The notes under the pieces are model-generated. The model was given only the letters and a program-made list of their open reading frames with translations, did no database searches and had not been told where the DNA came from. A program made the translations under genes and the position numbers. DNA of 64,000 bases. It comes from Plasmodium malariae. Its lineage: Eukaryota; Apicomplexa; Aconoidasida; Haemosporida; Plasmodiidae. The stretch spans positions 2,509,001 to 2,573,000 of the forward strand of contig NC_041782.1 of the NCBI RefSeq assembly GCF_900090045.1, in the 5' to 3' direction. Shown here one piece after another: positions 1 through 11,465 of the stretch (positions within the stretch are counted from its first letter, which is position 1; every line of letters starts with the position of its first letter).

Positions 1-692
1 ATTAAATATATTATTGACCACATGTGAATGAACTCTTTAAATTGTATCTAAAGAATATATTATAATAATTATAATATAAAATGTTGTACAAAATATTTAA
101 ATTTTAATTTATTATTACTATTAATATATTGACATAATAATTAATATTTTTAGGAGGAATAAAATATTCTTATAAAATATGTTTTTAAAATTAGAATTAT
201 TAATGGATAAAGTACTTAAATTTAATAATTATTCTTTTAGTATATGGAGGAGTATATTACTTATATAATCTACATATTCTCTACTATATATAAACTCAAT
301 GTCTTCATATAACTAAATATCACATATATATATTTTTAGTATATACTGTAAAGGATACATAAAAATATTATTTAATTAGTTCATTACATTAACTAATTAA
401 ATTTTATGTATGGAATATTCATGAGGGTATTTAAATTATTTAATTTTATTGAAAATTATTTTTAATTTCTAGAAAAACTTAAGATAAAAATTACATAATA
501 TATTTTTGAAGTAATTATGCTTTGTATACGTTATAAGATGCATTAGCTTTATGTATATTATAACATCAAATATTTATGAATCTCTATTAAAAAAAAAAAA
601 TTTACATTAAATATAGTATTCTTTATCATAAGAAGTTCATCATATTATTATTAATATTATTTTTTCCAAATGTGTTACAAATCAAAAACCAT
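1..692. other. AT-rich intergenic sequence, left edge
   Basis: No coding stretch is visible here on either strand. The sequence is AT-rich with a short poly-A near 590-600. It forms the 5' flank of the fam-l pseudogene that begins at 693. Confidence 0.6.
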
Positions 693-1683
693 ATGATTGA
701 ACTAAAAATTAAGTTGTTCATATTTATTCAAATTACTCTGTTTTTCCTTTTAATGAGGATATGCCATTTAGGAAATGATGAGGTATGACAATAATAAAGA
801 TATTTATATGATTCATATTTTTTGAGTTTTATATTTTTTAATACTATTTTTTATAATTAATTTATTTATTCTATTAAAAAATATTTACATTTTTTTTTTT
901 TTTAAGAGATTGGTTAAAACATATTTGAAAGAAAATTGTAAGTATATTAAAAAATTAAATACAATAACGTATGGGTTACTAACAAGATGTAAACATTGCG
1001 TGGATTTAAATATTGTAAATTTGAAAAAAGATATTCCAATTAATGGAATGTGCAAAAAAGTATATACATATATTAATGCAGAATGGAACACATCAAAGAA
1101 CAAACAATAAAATGGAAATTCACCTAAGAATCTGGGGGACCATAAACAAAATATAAACAATAAATCTTGTATGTTTGAAAAAAAGACCTTTTCCCATATT
1201 GAAAACGAAATATTCAAAGAACTATATTATAATGATTTTCTTAAAAACACCAAGACAATTGATAAGAAGACTTATAAAAATATTGTTCGTAAAAAATATG
1301 GATTACTAGTTTCTTTACCTTTATTATTATGTTTGTTGTTATTAATTGTATTCATAGTAGACTTATCAGTGGGTATAGCTTATAAAAGTAATGGGGGGAT
1401 TATAGAGTATATTAGGACTGAAAGACTATTTAGAAACTTTGTCTGAGACTTCTGAATGATGTTGCCTAATACTTTAGAATGGGTAAAGTGGAACTTATTG
1501 TGGCTATCGGCATGTAATAATTTAGATACGGGTACACATAAATTGTATTTTTTAGTTTCATTAGTTGATATTATAATGTATTTTATACAATTCTTTTTAT
1601 TAGGTGTTTCAATTATGTCGGCAATTTTTTATTACGATAATAAAGTTAAAAAATATGAAAAAATCAAGTACGAGAAAAGATGA
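693..1683 (+). pseudogene. fam-l exported protein, pseudogene (two exons, three in-frame stops)
   Basis: fam-l proteins are small exported proteins with a signal exon, an export motif and two membrane segments; their function is unknown. Exon 1 is 693-782 (30 codons, starting MIELKIKLFIFIQ and ending HLGNDE, followed by donor GTATGA). The intron ends in a poly-T tract and AG at 905-906, and exon 2 runs 907-1683. Exon 2 shows the fam-l landmarks in one frame: the LKKDIPINGM block, the EIFKELYYNDFLKN block, a first membrane segment (LLVSLPLLLCLLLLIVFIVD), a second (FFLLGVSIMSAIFYYDNK) and the typical basic tail KKYEKIKYEKR. In-frame stops interrupt it at 1108 (TAA), 1444 (TGA) and 1453 (TGA), with no frameshift. 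The usual RLL export core reads GLL here. The family call is by motif recognition. Confidence 0.88.
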
Positions 1684-4600
1684 ATTGAATAATGAGGAAT
1701 ATATTTGCTTATGTGATCTAGTCCTTAATAAGAAATATTATTTGTAATATCTTTTATTATATACTTATTAAATAAAAAGTATTGCTTCTATTTTTTTAAA
1801 GCACTAATATATACTTGGACTTTCTGATATACAACAATCAAAAGATATATTCTTAGTTCTTTTGTGAATTTGAATATTTTAATTTTCTTCAGTTTGTATT
1901 AAATGTATTGTTTGAGTTTAATTAAATTATGTGAATTAATATATATATATTTCTAATAAAATAATATTTATGAAATGTATATACAAATTTATTAAAGTTA
2001 ATATATAATAGAAAATTTCATATAATTTTATTGAAGTGGGATAATTTATTCTAGATAAAAAAGTTGCTTCTGCCTCTATTTTATAAAGTAGTCTAAAATT
2101 ATTACTTTTTCATGCTATTATGGAAGTGAATTATGATTCTTATATTAATAATAAATGTGTCTTGTTTTGTATTTAATAAAAGGAATTGAATTTATTTTGT
2201 TGCATTGATAAGTATATGTATATTTTTTAACTAAAGTGAAAACTTTATATTTTCTCTGAAAAAAATATTTTATTATAAATATGTTATAAAACATATTTTT
2301 CCATAAAAATATTAGCCGTTCTTATTTTTGTTTTAAATCGTATGAATGTGAAATTATAAATATATAATAAATTGATATCATTTTTAATTTTGGATGATTT
2401 ATAACTGTTTACTACGTAGAAAATTCTAATATTTTGCAATTAAGTGAAGGGGTAAAACTAATTATTACATTAGTGTTGTCCTAATTGTAATCTTAATTCG
2501 ATTATGCAAAAAATATATAAATATGTATTATATTAAATATTAATGAATTCAAATATGATATGCTGTTTATTTTTTTTATATCCCACAAAGTTTAAATTAA
2601 TGTATTAAATTTAATTATATATTAATGGATAATTAATATAAATAATTTTTCTATCTTTTTTATAACTGTAAATTACTAAAAGTGTAATATATGTCTGTAA
2701 AAAGTTAAATTATGGCAATGGTAATATAAATAAGTATATTCTTTTTACAGTCATATATTAATGTACATGTATTTTTTGGTATATTTTTGTTATTTTTCTG
2801 TGTCTATAAATATATCAAGTAAAGAACTAAAATTTTTTTATTTATGTATAGAAATGCAAGTAGTTTGTATTAACAGTTACTGATATTTTAATATTTAAGA
2901 GTTAATTTTAAAATTAAAACATAATAAAAACAGAAGAATAATTTTGTTTTTTATGGATCATTCATAAATACGTTATATTTTTTTTTTACTAGTTGGTTCG
3001 TTTTTAATAATGTCTTTCTAGAAAATTACTCTTTTTTTTACATGTTTTAATTAAAAAAGTATAATATATAGGGTTTCTTAAGGAACGATGTTGTTCTTAA
3101 TTTTAATTATGAAGTTTGATTTTTTATAGGCTTACATGAATGTAATAATATAATAAGAATCTAGTTTTTATTTATAAATCTTATACATATTATAAAAATT
3201 ATTGTTTAGACAATAAAATGATACACACGTATACTTTTTTCTTTGAAATTATACCTATGATCTAAAGAATAAGAAAATAGCATATATGGGTAATTCTACA
3301 TAGGGAAACTAAAAGTATTGCTATTTTAAATTTTAATAATAAATATACTTTATTTTTGTTTTGTTTATTAATATTATTTCATTTTATTAAAATATTTCTT
3401 CTGTGTATATAGCATGTAATGCGAATATTTATATTACGATATTTATTTTTATAGTTTTCAGACATTCTTTTCAAATACGTTTAAAGAAAGGAATAAAATT
3501 GTTTTCTTCTTAAAGCATTTTCTTTAAATAAATAATATTTTGAAGAAGGAAATATATTACTTTTAGATAGGATATATTTCTTCTTACTCAAATTTTTATG
3601 TTGACATTTTATAGCATATTATTATAAATAACATGTATGTTTATATGAAATTTATGCTTATACTTTTTTCTCTCTATAATCTATTTATATAACCTATTTC
3701 CAAAAAGAGTAAACTAATATGAACATGAAAATTACAAAGCATATAAAATATATTTACTTTACAATTATATATTAATAAAGAATAAATATTAAATATAGAC
3801 ATGTAATATAGTTATATTTTTAAATGGAATTTATGAGTTATACAAAAGAAGAAAAACTTTAATAATATTACAAAAGGCGAAAAAGGAAATTAAGATGAAT
3901 GAATTTACAAGATTCCATGTAAAGATGTTATATACATATTTTGATGATTCTTTATTTATAATAATATTATGAAGAACTTTGGGTTTAGGGGTTTCTTCTT
4001 TCTTAAAAATTTTAATTATTAATTGATATATAATTTATAGTTTTGGACAGAACGTGCATCTATTATCCCTTTTATAGTATTTAAGATAATTTTCTCACAG
4101 AACAAATAATGATAATTAAAATAATAAATATAACAGTTTTATATATTTATCCTGTGTAAATTATTAGTATGAATGATATAATCAAGCATTCACTGAACTT
4201 ATTTCTATTCAGAGTAATGTCAGAATATATTGTATACTAATTTTTAAAATATTCATATCAATATTTCTTTTCTATTTTTTTTTTTTAACTCCTGAAAATT
4301 CATATAGGTAAAATTATAATATGAGTTATATACATTGGATTTATAACTTGTATACAAGAGGAAATCCATAAGTTTAATAATAATTTTATATACATATGAT
4401 TTTTCCGATTATGTTCTTGATAAATTTTCTAATTTATAGCATGTGGATTATTTATGATGAAAACTATAATCTTTACGTACTTTACAATGATGTGTGAAAT
4501 ATATATGCTTCACATTTCGTGTAATTTTTTTTAATTGGTCTAAATTTTTATCTTAAAATGGTGCATGGAAAAATACTATGAATAATCATTTCTAAATATA

Positions 4601-6696
4601 TTTTGTTAATTGATTTGTAAATTAAATTTTTCGTATGTTTCATACGAATATCAATAGCTTTAAAGTATCAGTTTGAAAATTTAACAGAAAGAAATAATAT
4701 GTGCAAACTTTTAATTATTTTAGTGAAATTTTATTTTTGTTATGTAAGAAATAAAGCATGTAAATGACAATCCATGAAATAATAATTTATTGAAAATAAA
4801 TATAAATTCAACCAATTTTCAATTTTAAAAAACCTTTTATGTTGACTAGAGACATCCTAACAAAAAAAAAAAAAAAAAATTTAGTACTAAAATATCTGAA
4901 TATAGAAAAATTAAGATGATCTATTGACATACAATGTAATTATTATTAGTAAAGCTTTAATAAATATGTATTAGAAATAACTTATCCTTAATTAACTTTT
5001 TTGATGAAATTATAATATGATAATTAAACTAGACATTTATATCTTTATAAATATACTATAAAAATTAAAAATATTGTATTACATTTAGATAGTATAAACT
5101 CGTAGTAAATTATATATTATAAAAATTTCATTTTTGAACTTCTTATATATTCCATTAATATAATAAAAAATAATGATTTTTATTTTTTGATTTACGTAAA
5201 AATAATCTGTATATTTAAATATAATAATCATATCAAAACACTAATTGATTTCTACAAACGTTATTTATAGATAAATAATTTTATTTATAAAATTAATAAA
5301 CATTTTTGTTTACAAATAAAAGCATCAAATATACAGTTTTAGAAGTTATATCCATTTTAATAATTATATCTCTGCATCATTTTACAAGTTAATATAAATG
5401 ATGTATCATTTTGATTGTTATGTAATATTTTTATAACATTTTAATATTTTGTACTTATTGAACGAATTATAATGTACTAGAATATATGATATAAAATATA
5501 TTATTATAATTGAATACATAAAAAATGTCTATTATGATAAAATACTATTAATATTAATTAATTTATATGAATTATATCTTCGTATTTTTATAATTAAATT
5601 ATTTAATGTATCTCTCCCATGATTAGCAAAAAAATTTGCCTTATTTTATTTTATTCTATTCGTTAATTATATTTTTATGAACTTATACGTAAACTTAATT
5701 TTATTAATATTATTAAGTATTGTTATGCATTATGAGGATATATAATAATTACTTAGATTTAAATAATGTTTAAAAAAAAAATTGCCAGTCACAATTATTC
5801 TGAAAGTGGTGTGAAAGGAGATGAAACAGTTTTTATGTTTAAAATATATTAAATTCACTGTTGAACATTTAATTGAAGAATTACTGATAAAATATAAGTA
5901 ATATATAAACTTCTTAGCCATTTTTTTTTATGTTTCATATATAATACAAAAGATATAAAAAAAAATATCACTGCATACTTCAATTAAAAAATTAAAAGAT
6001 TTGTTTTTATTTGTACTTATGAAAGAAATAGTATTAAATTATAAACAATTTCCTAAAAAAAGTATGCTCAAAATATGAAGAATATTTCTTGTATATTTAT
6101 ATATATATATTTTTTTTTATTAAAATATATAAATTTATTTTTATTCTTAATATTAGAAATACAACATAATAATATTATTACAGTGTTTAAAATGTTTCAT
6201 ATAATTTAGGATTAATAAAATAAAAGTTTATAAAAAATTTTGAGTTTATAAAAAAGAATATATATTGAATGTTATTTTATATATATGTAATATATCCCTG
6301 TTTTATTATAATATGTGCGAATGAACATGTTTTTTGTATTTTATTATTTTTTATTTTTTGAAAATGTTAATAATATATTATTTTATTACCTCTGTTTATA
6401 TATATTTAATTTAAACGTTTTGAATATCTATGAATGTAATCTAAATAAAGGATTTTAATTAAGTACGTTTTTTTTTAAGTAATATTATAATAAATATTTA
6501 ATAATAAATTTTTAATGTTAGCCTACTCTTTGAATTCTGTGAAATTCATTTATGTAAGTTTAAATATGTGTTAAAAAAAACGTAAAAGATAATAGAACAA
6601 ATATTAAAGAAATAAAAATAAAATTTTCAATTATTGTAAGTATATTAATTTATTACTTATATTTTTCCTACTTAACATACAATATTATAAATATAT
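1684..6696. other. AT-rich intergenic sequence
   Basis: No gene is supported in these 5 kb. It contains the conserved 3' flank of the fam-l copy (about 1811-1920, listed separately), a poly-A run near 4862-4880, and a short telomere-like GGGTTTAGGGG at 3981-3991. A 63-codon minus-strand open frame at 5730-5921 has no recognisable feature and looks random. Confidence 0.6.
1811..1920 (+). repeat. Conserved 3' flank shared by fam-l/fam-m copies (copy 1)
   Basis: About 130 bases after the stop there is a block with the elements TTGGACTTTCTGATATACAA, then TTTGTGAATTTGAATATTTT, then AAATGTATTGTTTGAGTTTA. The same order and spacing recur after the fam-l pseudogene ending at 26175 and, for the first two elements, after the fam-m pseudogene ending at 42606. 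This is probably the ancestral 3' untranslated region or a polyadenylation region duplicated with the genes. Confidence 0.6.
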
Positions 6697-7546
6697 ATGA
6701 TGGAAGGAAAAATTAAGACAAACTTGTATGTTAAAATTTGTTCGTTTATACTTTTAATTTGGATATGCAATTTTTACAATGACGAGGTATAATAATTTTA
6801 TTTTGGAATATTTTTATTATTTATATTGTACTGCTTTAATTTAATGTATTCGTTATTTTAACCATAAAATTTTTTATTATTTTAAATAACGAATATCTTC
6901 TTTGTTTTATTAGAGTATGTATAATAATTCTTTGTATGAGAGGCATAATATAGGTGGAAAATTATATACAAGAACATATCGATTACTGACATTGCATAAA
7001 CGGGAACATGGATCAAATAAAGTAGGGTTAAAAGAAAAAATATCACTTAATAAGGCATACGAAAAAAACAAACAATATAATGGATGTTCTATAATTAATG
7101 CAAAAGGCTATAACAATTCTAGGAAAAGTAAACCTTCTGTAAACCATGAAGGATATACATATAATAAAAAAAAGTTGTTGGACAAGATATATTATATAAA
7201 TAAAGTTAGGAACTCTATGAATCTTGACACCAAGTATTTAAGAATGACGACATATAATAATTACAAATTTTTTTATGCTTTACCTTTATTACTTCTGTTA
7301 GCTGGAATATTAATTTTTGTATTAGAAAAATATTTAGACGTTACATTTCTTTATGAAGCGTTATCAATTGCAGGTCAGTGGAATATATCGATGTTAAGTA
7401 TAATACTTGTCTCGGTATTTACACTTATAGTTTTACCAACGTTTATTTATATATTTAAAAATCTTGTAAAAGATAATAAGTCAATATATCTAAAATCGAA
7501 ATTGTATAATACGAAATATCCTTATTTCACCAATCTAGACTATTAA
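6697..7546 (+). CDS. Plasmodium exported protein, two membrane segments, intact (fam-l/fam-m-type architecture)
   Basis: This two-exon gene reads without interruption and encodes 240 residues. Exon 1 is 6697-6786; tandem ATGs at 6697 and 6700 leave a one-codon start ambiguity. It is a hydrophobic signal exon containing VKICSFILLIWICNFYNDE, followed by donor GTATAA. The acceptor is TAG at 6911-6913 and exon 2 is 6914-7546. An export-type core, TYRLLT, lies at residues 51-56; it has RxL but lacks the acidic or Gln fifth position of a strict PEXEL. A basic middle region follows, then a membrane segment at about 148-168 (ALPLLLLLAGILIF) and another at about 188-211 (SIILVSVFTLIVLPTFIYIF). The tail has neither the fam-l ending (KYEKIKxxKR) nor the fam-m ending (NNEKYxKIxLMTE), so I cannot place it in either family. 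Its location is inferred to be the infected red cell or its membranes. Confidence 0.85.
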
Positions 7547-10500
7547 AAAAATTAAGATCAATAATTTCCTCAGATATATACACATACATCAAGCGTAACT
7601 ATAATTGTATAACTTTATAATTGGTTCTAGGTGGGCTTAGACATTTTAATATTCAAAATATAAATATACATTTTTAATTTTATAGGGAATTTGAATAATT
7701 TAATGTTATTAACTTTTTATTTTAATGTATTTTTTCAGCTTTATACATTATTATGTCTTCATATATATTTGTGGGTATCTATGTGAATTTTTATGAAAAA
7801 TATAATTATTTACTCTTATATTGATATGAAAAAGCACAATTCGAATAATTTGATTGACATTCCTTGTAAATTTACATTTGTAATTATACATAGAGATCTT
7901 ATTTTTATTACTACAATCTGTCTTACATGATTATTTCTTGACTTAATTATAGAAATGATTTATTATTTTTTAAATAAACAATATGTATGCCCTGTTGTGT
8001 ATATGAACAAAGGAAGTGAATGTGTTTAATTGTATTATATTTTTTTCTTTCTTTTATAAAACAAACATATTTGTTCTATGAAATGAGTTTTATGAAAAAT
8101 AATTTATAAAATATAATTATTGTAAAAGTATTTTTAATAGATATATAGTTTTTTTTTTGGTCCATTATATAAATGCGAGGTCGTACATATAAACTAAAGG
8201 AATTACCTTTCTAAATATGGATTATTCATAATAATTCAATGTGTTGGATATACTAAATATCTACAATTAAATGAAGAGTTAAAAAATAATATATTTGTTA
8301 TAATGCCTAATCGTTAAATTAGTTTAATTTGGGTAAAATAAATGAAGTTTATATTATACTGAAAATTTATAAATAAATAAAATATATAATTTTTCTTATT
8401 TTTTCATTATTAAACGATTATAGTAATTATTAAAAATAAAAATATATTAGTAGATAATATTCTGAAATTTATTTATATTTTTTTTCTTCGTTGTTTTACA
8501 AGAATATTCTTTTGAATATATTTACATATATAAAAATATAAATATATATTAAAAGTAACGAAAATAAATATGCTTTTTCCAAAAATAATATAGTGATATT
8601 CAGAAGGATATTTATATATAGGTTTTATTTTTTACGCATGTATATAATTATATTATGTAAAAAGTTAGTATCTACATAAAGATGTATAAAAATATGTATA
8701 GTTTATATTATCAATTAGTAATTTTTTCAAATTAACAATAATTATTTTTAGATGAATTGGAAGTAAAATAAAGGAATAATTTATATATATGTAATTTATA
8801 TATATATTACGTTATTTTTATATGATATATATCATTTAATAAGGTGCATATAAAATGTTGCTCTTTTTCTTTTGCAATTTTTAAATAAATAAGTACAATG
8901 CTTAAGGATACGTATACATCTGTTTTGAGAGGAACTGCAATCTATTAAATTTAATTTTTTATAAATTAAAATTAAAATGATAGTATAATATTAACAATTG
9001 TCTTAGATATATTTACATGGATTTAAAAAAATATTTTTTTATTAATTTAATTCCCCAATGCATAATTTTTTTCCTTGTAAAATTATACTTATATTCTAAG
9101 GAATGTATCCTTGAAAAATAAGGAAAATGAAGAATGGTAAAGGTATACAAATTTATAGTAATAATTTTTATAAAAAAATTATGTTTTTATTTTTGTTTGT
9201 GTAAAATATTAGTATGTTTAAATATTTTCTTCTATGAAAATAATATACATAATACATGGAGTAATCCTATTGTAACGCTTTTTTTTTTTTTGTTACAATA
9301 GTAAAACATTTTTGTATATAATAAATTTTAAGTTGTTATCAGAAGTATTTTTATCTACGAAGAGTAAATAGAACAAGATGAAAATAAATTTCACGTTATA
9401 AGAAATTTTTTTATTATATAAAAGTATTAAATGTTCAAGTTACCTCAAAAATGGCTATATAATAGTATGTATGTATGCATATATATATATATATATATAT
9501 ATAATAATATATTATGTAATCTCTCTGAATTTTTACTTAAGACAAATTAGAAAATCTTCTGTATTATTAAATTTTATTATAACCTTTTATATATCTTAAA
9601 TGTGTACTCACTTTATTACTTTTATATGTAATATTATATGGCTATAAATATTTCTGAAATTATTGAATTATACAATAATTATTTAATAAATTTATTTTTA
9701 TGTTTGTTTTTTTTACTTTTTTTTATTATATAAATATATTTTAAAAATATGTTTTTTTTAACTTTTTAAAGCGCACAAAAAATACTAAATTTTTTAAGTT
9801 TCTAAACTTTTCATTAAATAACAATAAATTTTATTTATATTTAGATAAAAATTGTAATATAAAAAAAAACTTGTACAAAAATATACTGATTATTAATATA
9901 GAAATCTTAAAAATATACATATTTACAAATAATTTACTAACCATAAATTTTTTTAATATATAATTTTTTATAAATGACCATGTTTTTTTTTTAAGATTAA
10001 AACTAATGTATATTTTATATGATAAAATTGTTTTATTATAGTTTTTTATACTTTATCAATTGTTTTTACTGTTTTAATAATTAATATTACTAAACTTTAA
10101 AAGGAAAAACTACATGAAACTTCTATATAATAAGAAACATATGAAAAAAAAATTAAAATTTTGTAGATAGATTCCAAATAAAATTTAGTATGCCATTTCA
10201 GAATATTATACTTTCTTTAAAATAAATACAAAATTTTTATCTTTGATTATATAATATTTTGTTTGATTTAGCCTTATATAGTCTTATTATTATTAGAATT
10301 ATTTATTGTTATTTCTTTTTTGATAACGATTAAAAAAAGAAAATAAGTTACATTTCTTTACAATTAAATAATTAATTTAGATATTTTACTATTTAGCTTT
10401 ATTCACACATTTTTTATATAATAACCCCATAGAGAAAGAATATAAAAACAATTTTGCTTTAATTATTCATATGAAAAATTTATTATGAACTATATATATA

Positions 10501-10627
10501 TATGAATTCAATATATTACATCTAAAATAAAATACATAAATGAAAAATAATAATATAAAAAGTTTCATCTATTAGTTTATCTATTTTAAATATAGTAAAA
10601 ATTTTTATCAGTCTATATACAGTTGAA
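7547..10627. other. AT-rich intergenic sequence
   Basis: No gene is supported. The stretch holds an (AT)n microsatellite at about 9479-9503 and a perfect 10-base inverted repeat around a T-rich loop at 9267-9301 (listed separately). Confidence 0.6.
9267..9301. repeat. Inverted repeat with poly-T loop
   Basis: CTATTGTAAC at 9267-9276 is perfectly complementary to GTTACAATAG at 9292-9301, separated by a 15-base GC-plus-poly-T loop. It could form a hairpin in DNA or RNA. In sequence this AT-rich, chance is also a fair explanation. Confidence 0.5.
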
Positions 10628-11465
10628 ATGAAATATAGAATGAAAGAAATTAAGTTCCTTATTTTTACTAAGTTCCTTGCATTTATGCTTTTAATTTGGA
10701 CATTCCATTATAAAAATGATATTGTATTATAATAATATTTTGCGTTTATTTTATATAAAATTTATTAGTTTCATATTTTGTTTTTAGAATTATTATTTTC
10801 ATAACATAGAAATATATATTCTTATAAATAATAAGTGTTTAATTTCTTCTTTTTCAGAATAACTGTAATAAATGGTTGTATAAGAAGTATAAGCTAGGTT
10901 GTCATATATCTTTAACAAATAATCGACTACTAACAGTAAATTCAGTTAACGTAAATTCAACTAAAGAATAAACAAATAAATGGTGCAAAACCAAGTTATT
11001 ATATAAAAAGGATGATATCTATAAAAATGAAAGATCACTGTATTAGAAAGAAAAGAATTAAAAGGAAGCTCTTTAAAGAACCTTCATAGGAATAAAATAA
11101 CTACGAAAAAAAAGTACCCTTTAGTTAATAGAATGGATGCACTTTTTGAAAAAAAAATATTCATTCTATTAGATTCTATAGATAAAATAAAGAACATGGA
11201 AATTAACAAAATAACTGCAACTATGATGTTATGTAAAAAGGTTGCGTTAGCATTTACTCCACCTTTTTTAGTTTTATTGACAACAGTTGTAGTAACATTA
11301 TTATCAGGTTATGTATCTCTTAATAGTAATGGTTCACCTGGAGCCGTAGAAATACTTTCATTAATAACAAAATATTCATTACTTTTAGTATTTTTGGCTG
11401 TCTTAATTATATTAGTTATTATTTATATTTCTATAAAGTTTGTAAAATATAAATTGATAAAGTAA
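10628..11465 (+). pseudogene. Plasmodium exported protein, pseudogene (stop and frameshift)
   Basis: Exon 1 (10628-10723, 32 codons) starts MKYRMKEIKFLIFTKF and ends in the familiar LLIWTFHYKNDI, followed by donor GTATTA. The intron ends TTTTTCAG at 10851-10857 and exon 2 begins at 10858. An RLL export-type core (NNRLLTVN) follows, but the frame meets TAA at 10969. The rest of the protein continues in a different frame from about 11031, with the block LFEKKIFILLDSIDKIKN and two membrane segments (about FLVLLTTVVVTLLSGY and LLLVFLAVLIILVIIYIS) before the stop at 11463-11465. At least one stop and one frameshift separate the halves, so no full-length product is expected. The block resembles that of the minus-strand copy at 15741-16598 (VDALLEAKIFKFLAFLDN), so both probably belong to one unnamed exported family. 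Confidence 0.82.

Noticed and set aside
885..1217. 110-codon minus-strand open frame
   Set aside because: It is antisense to exon 2 of the fam-l pseudogene and has no landmark of its own.
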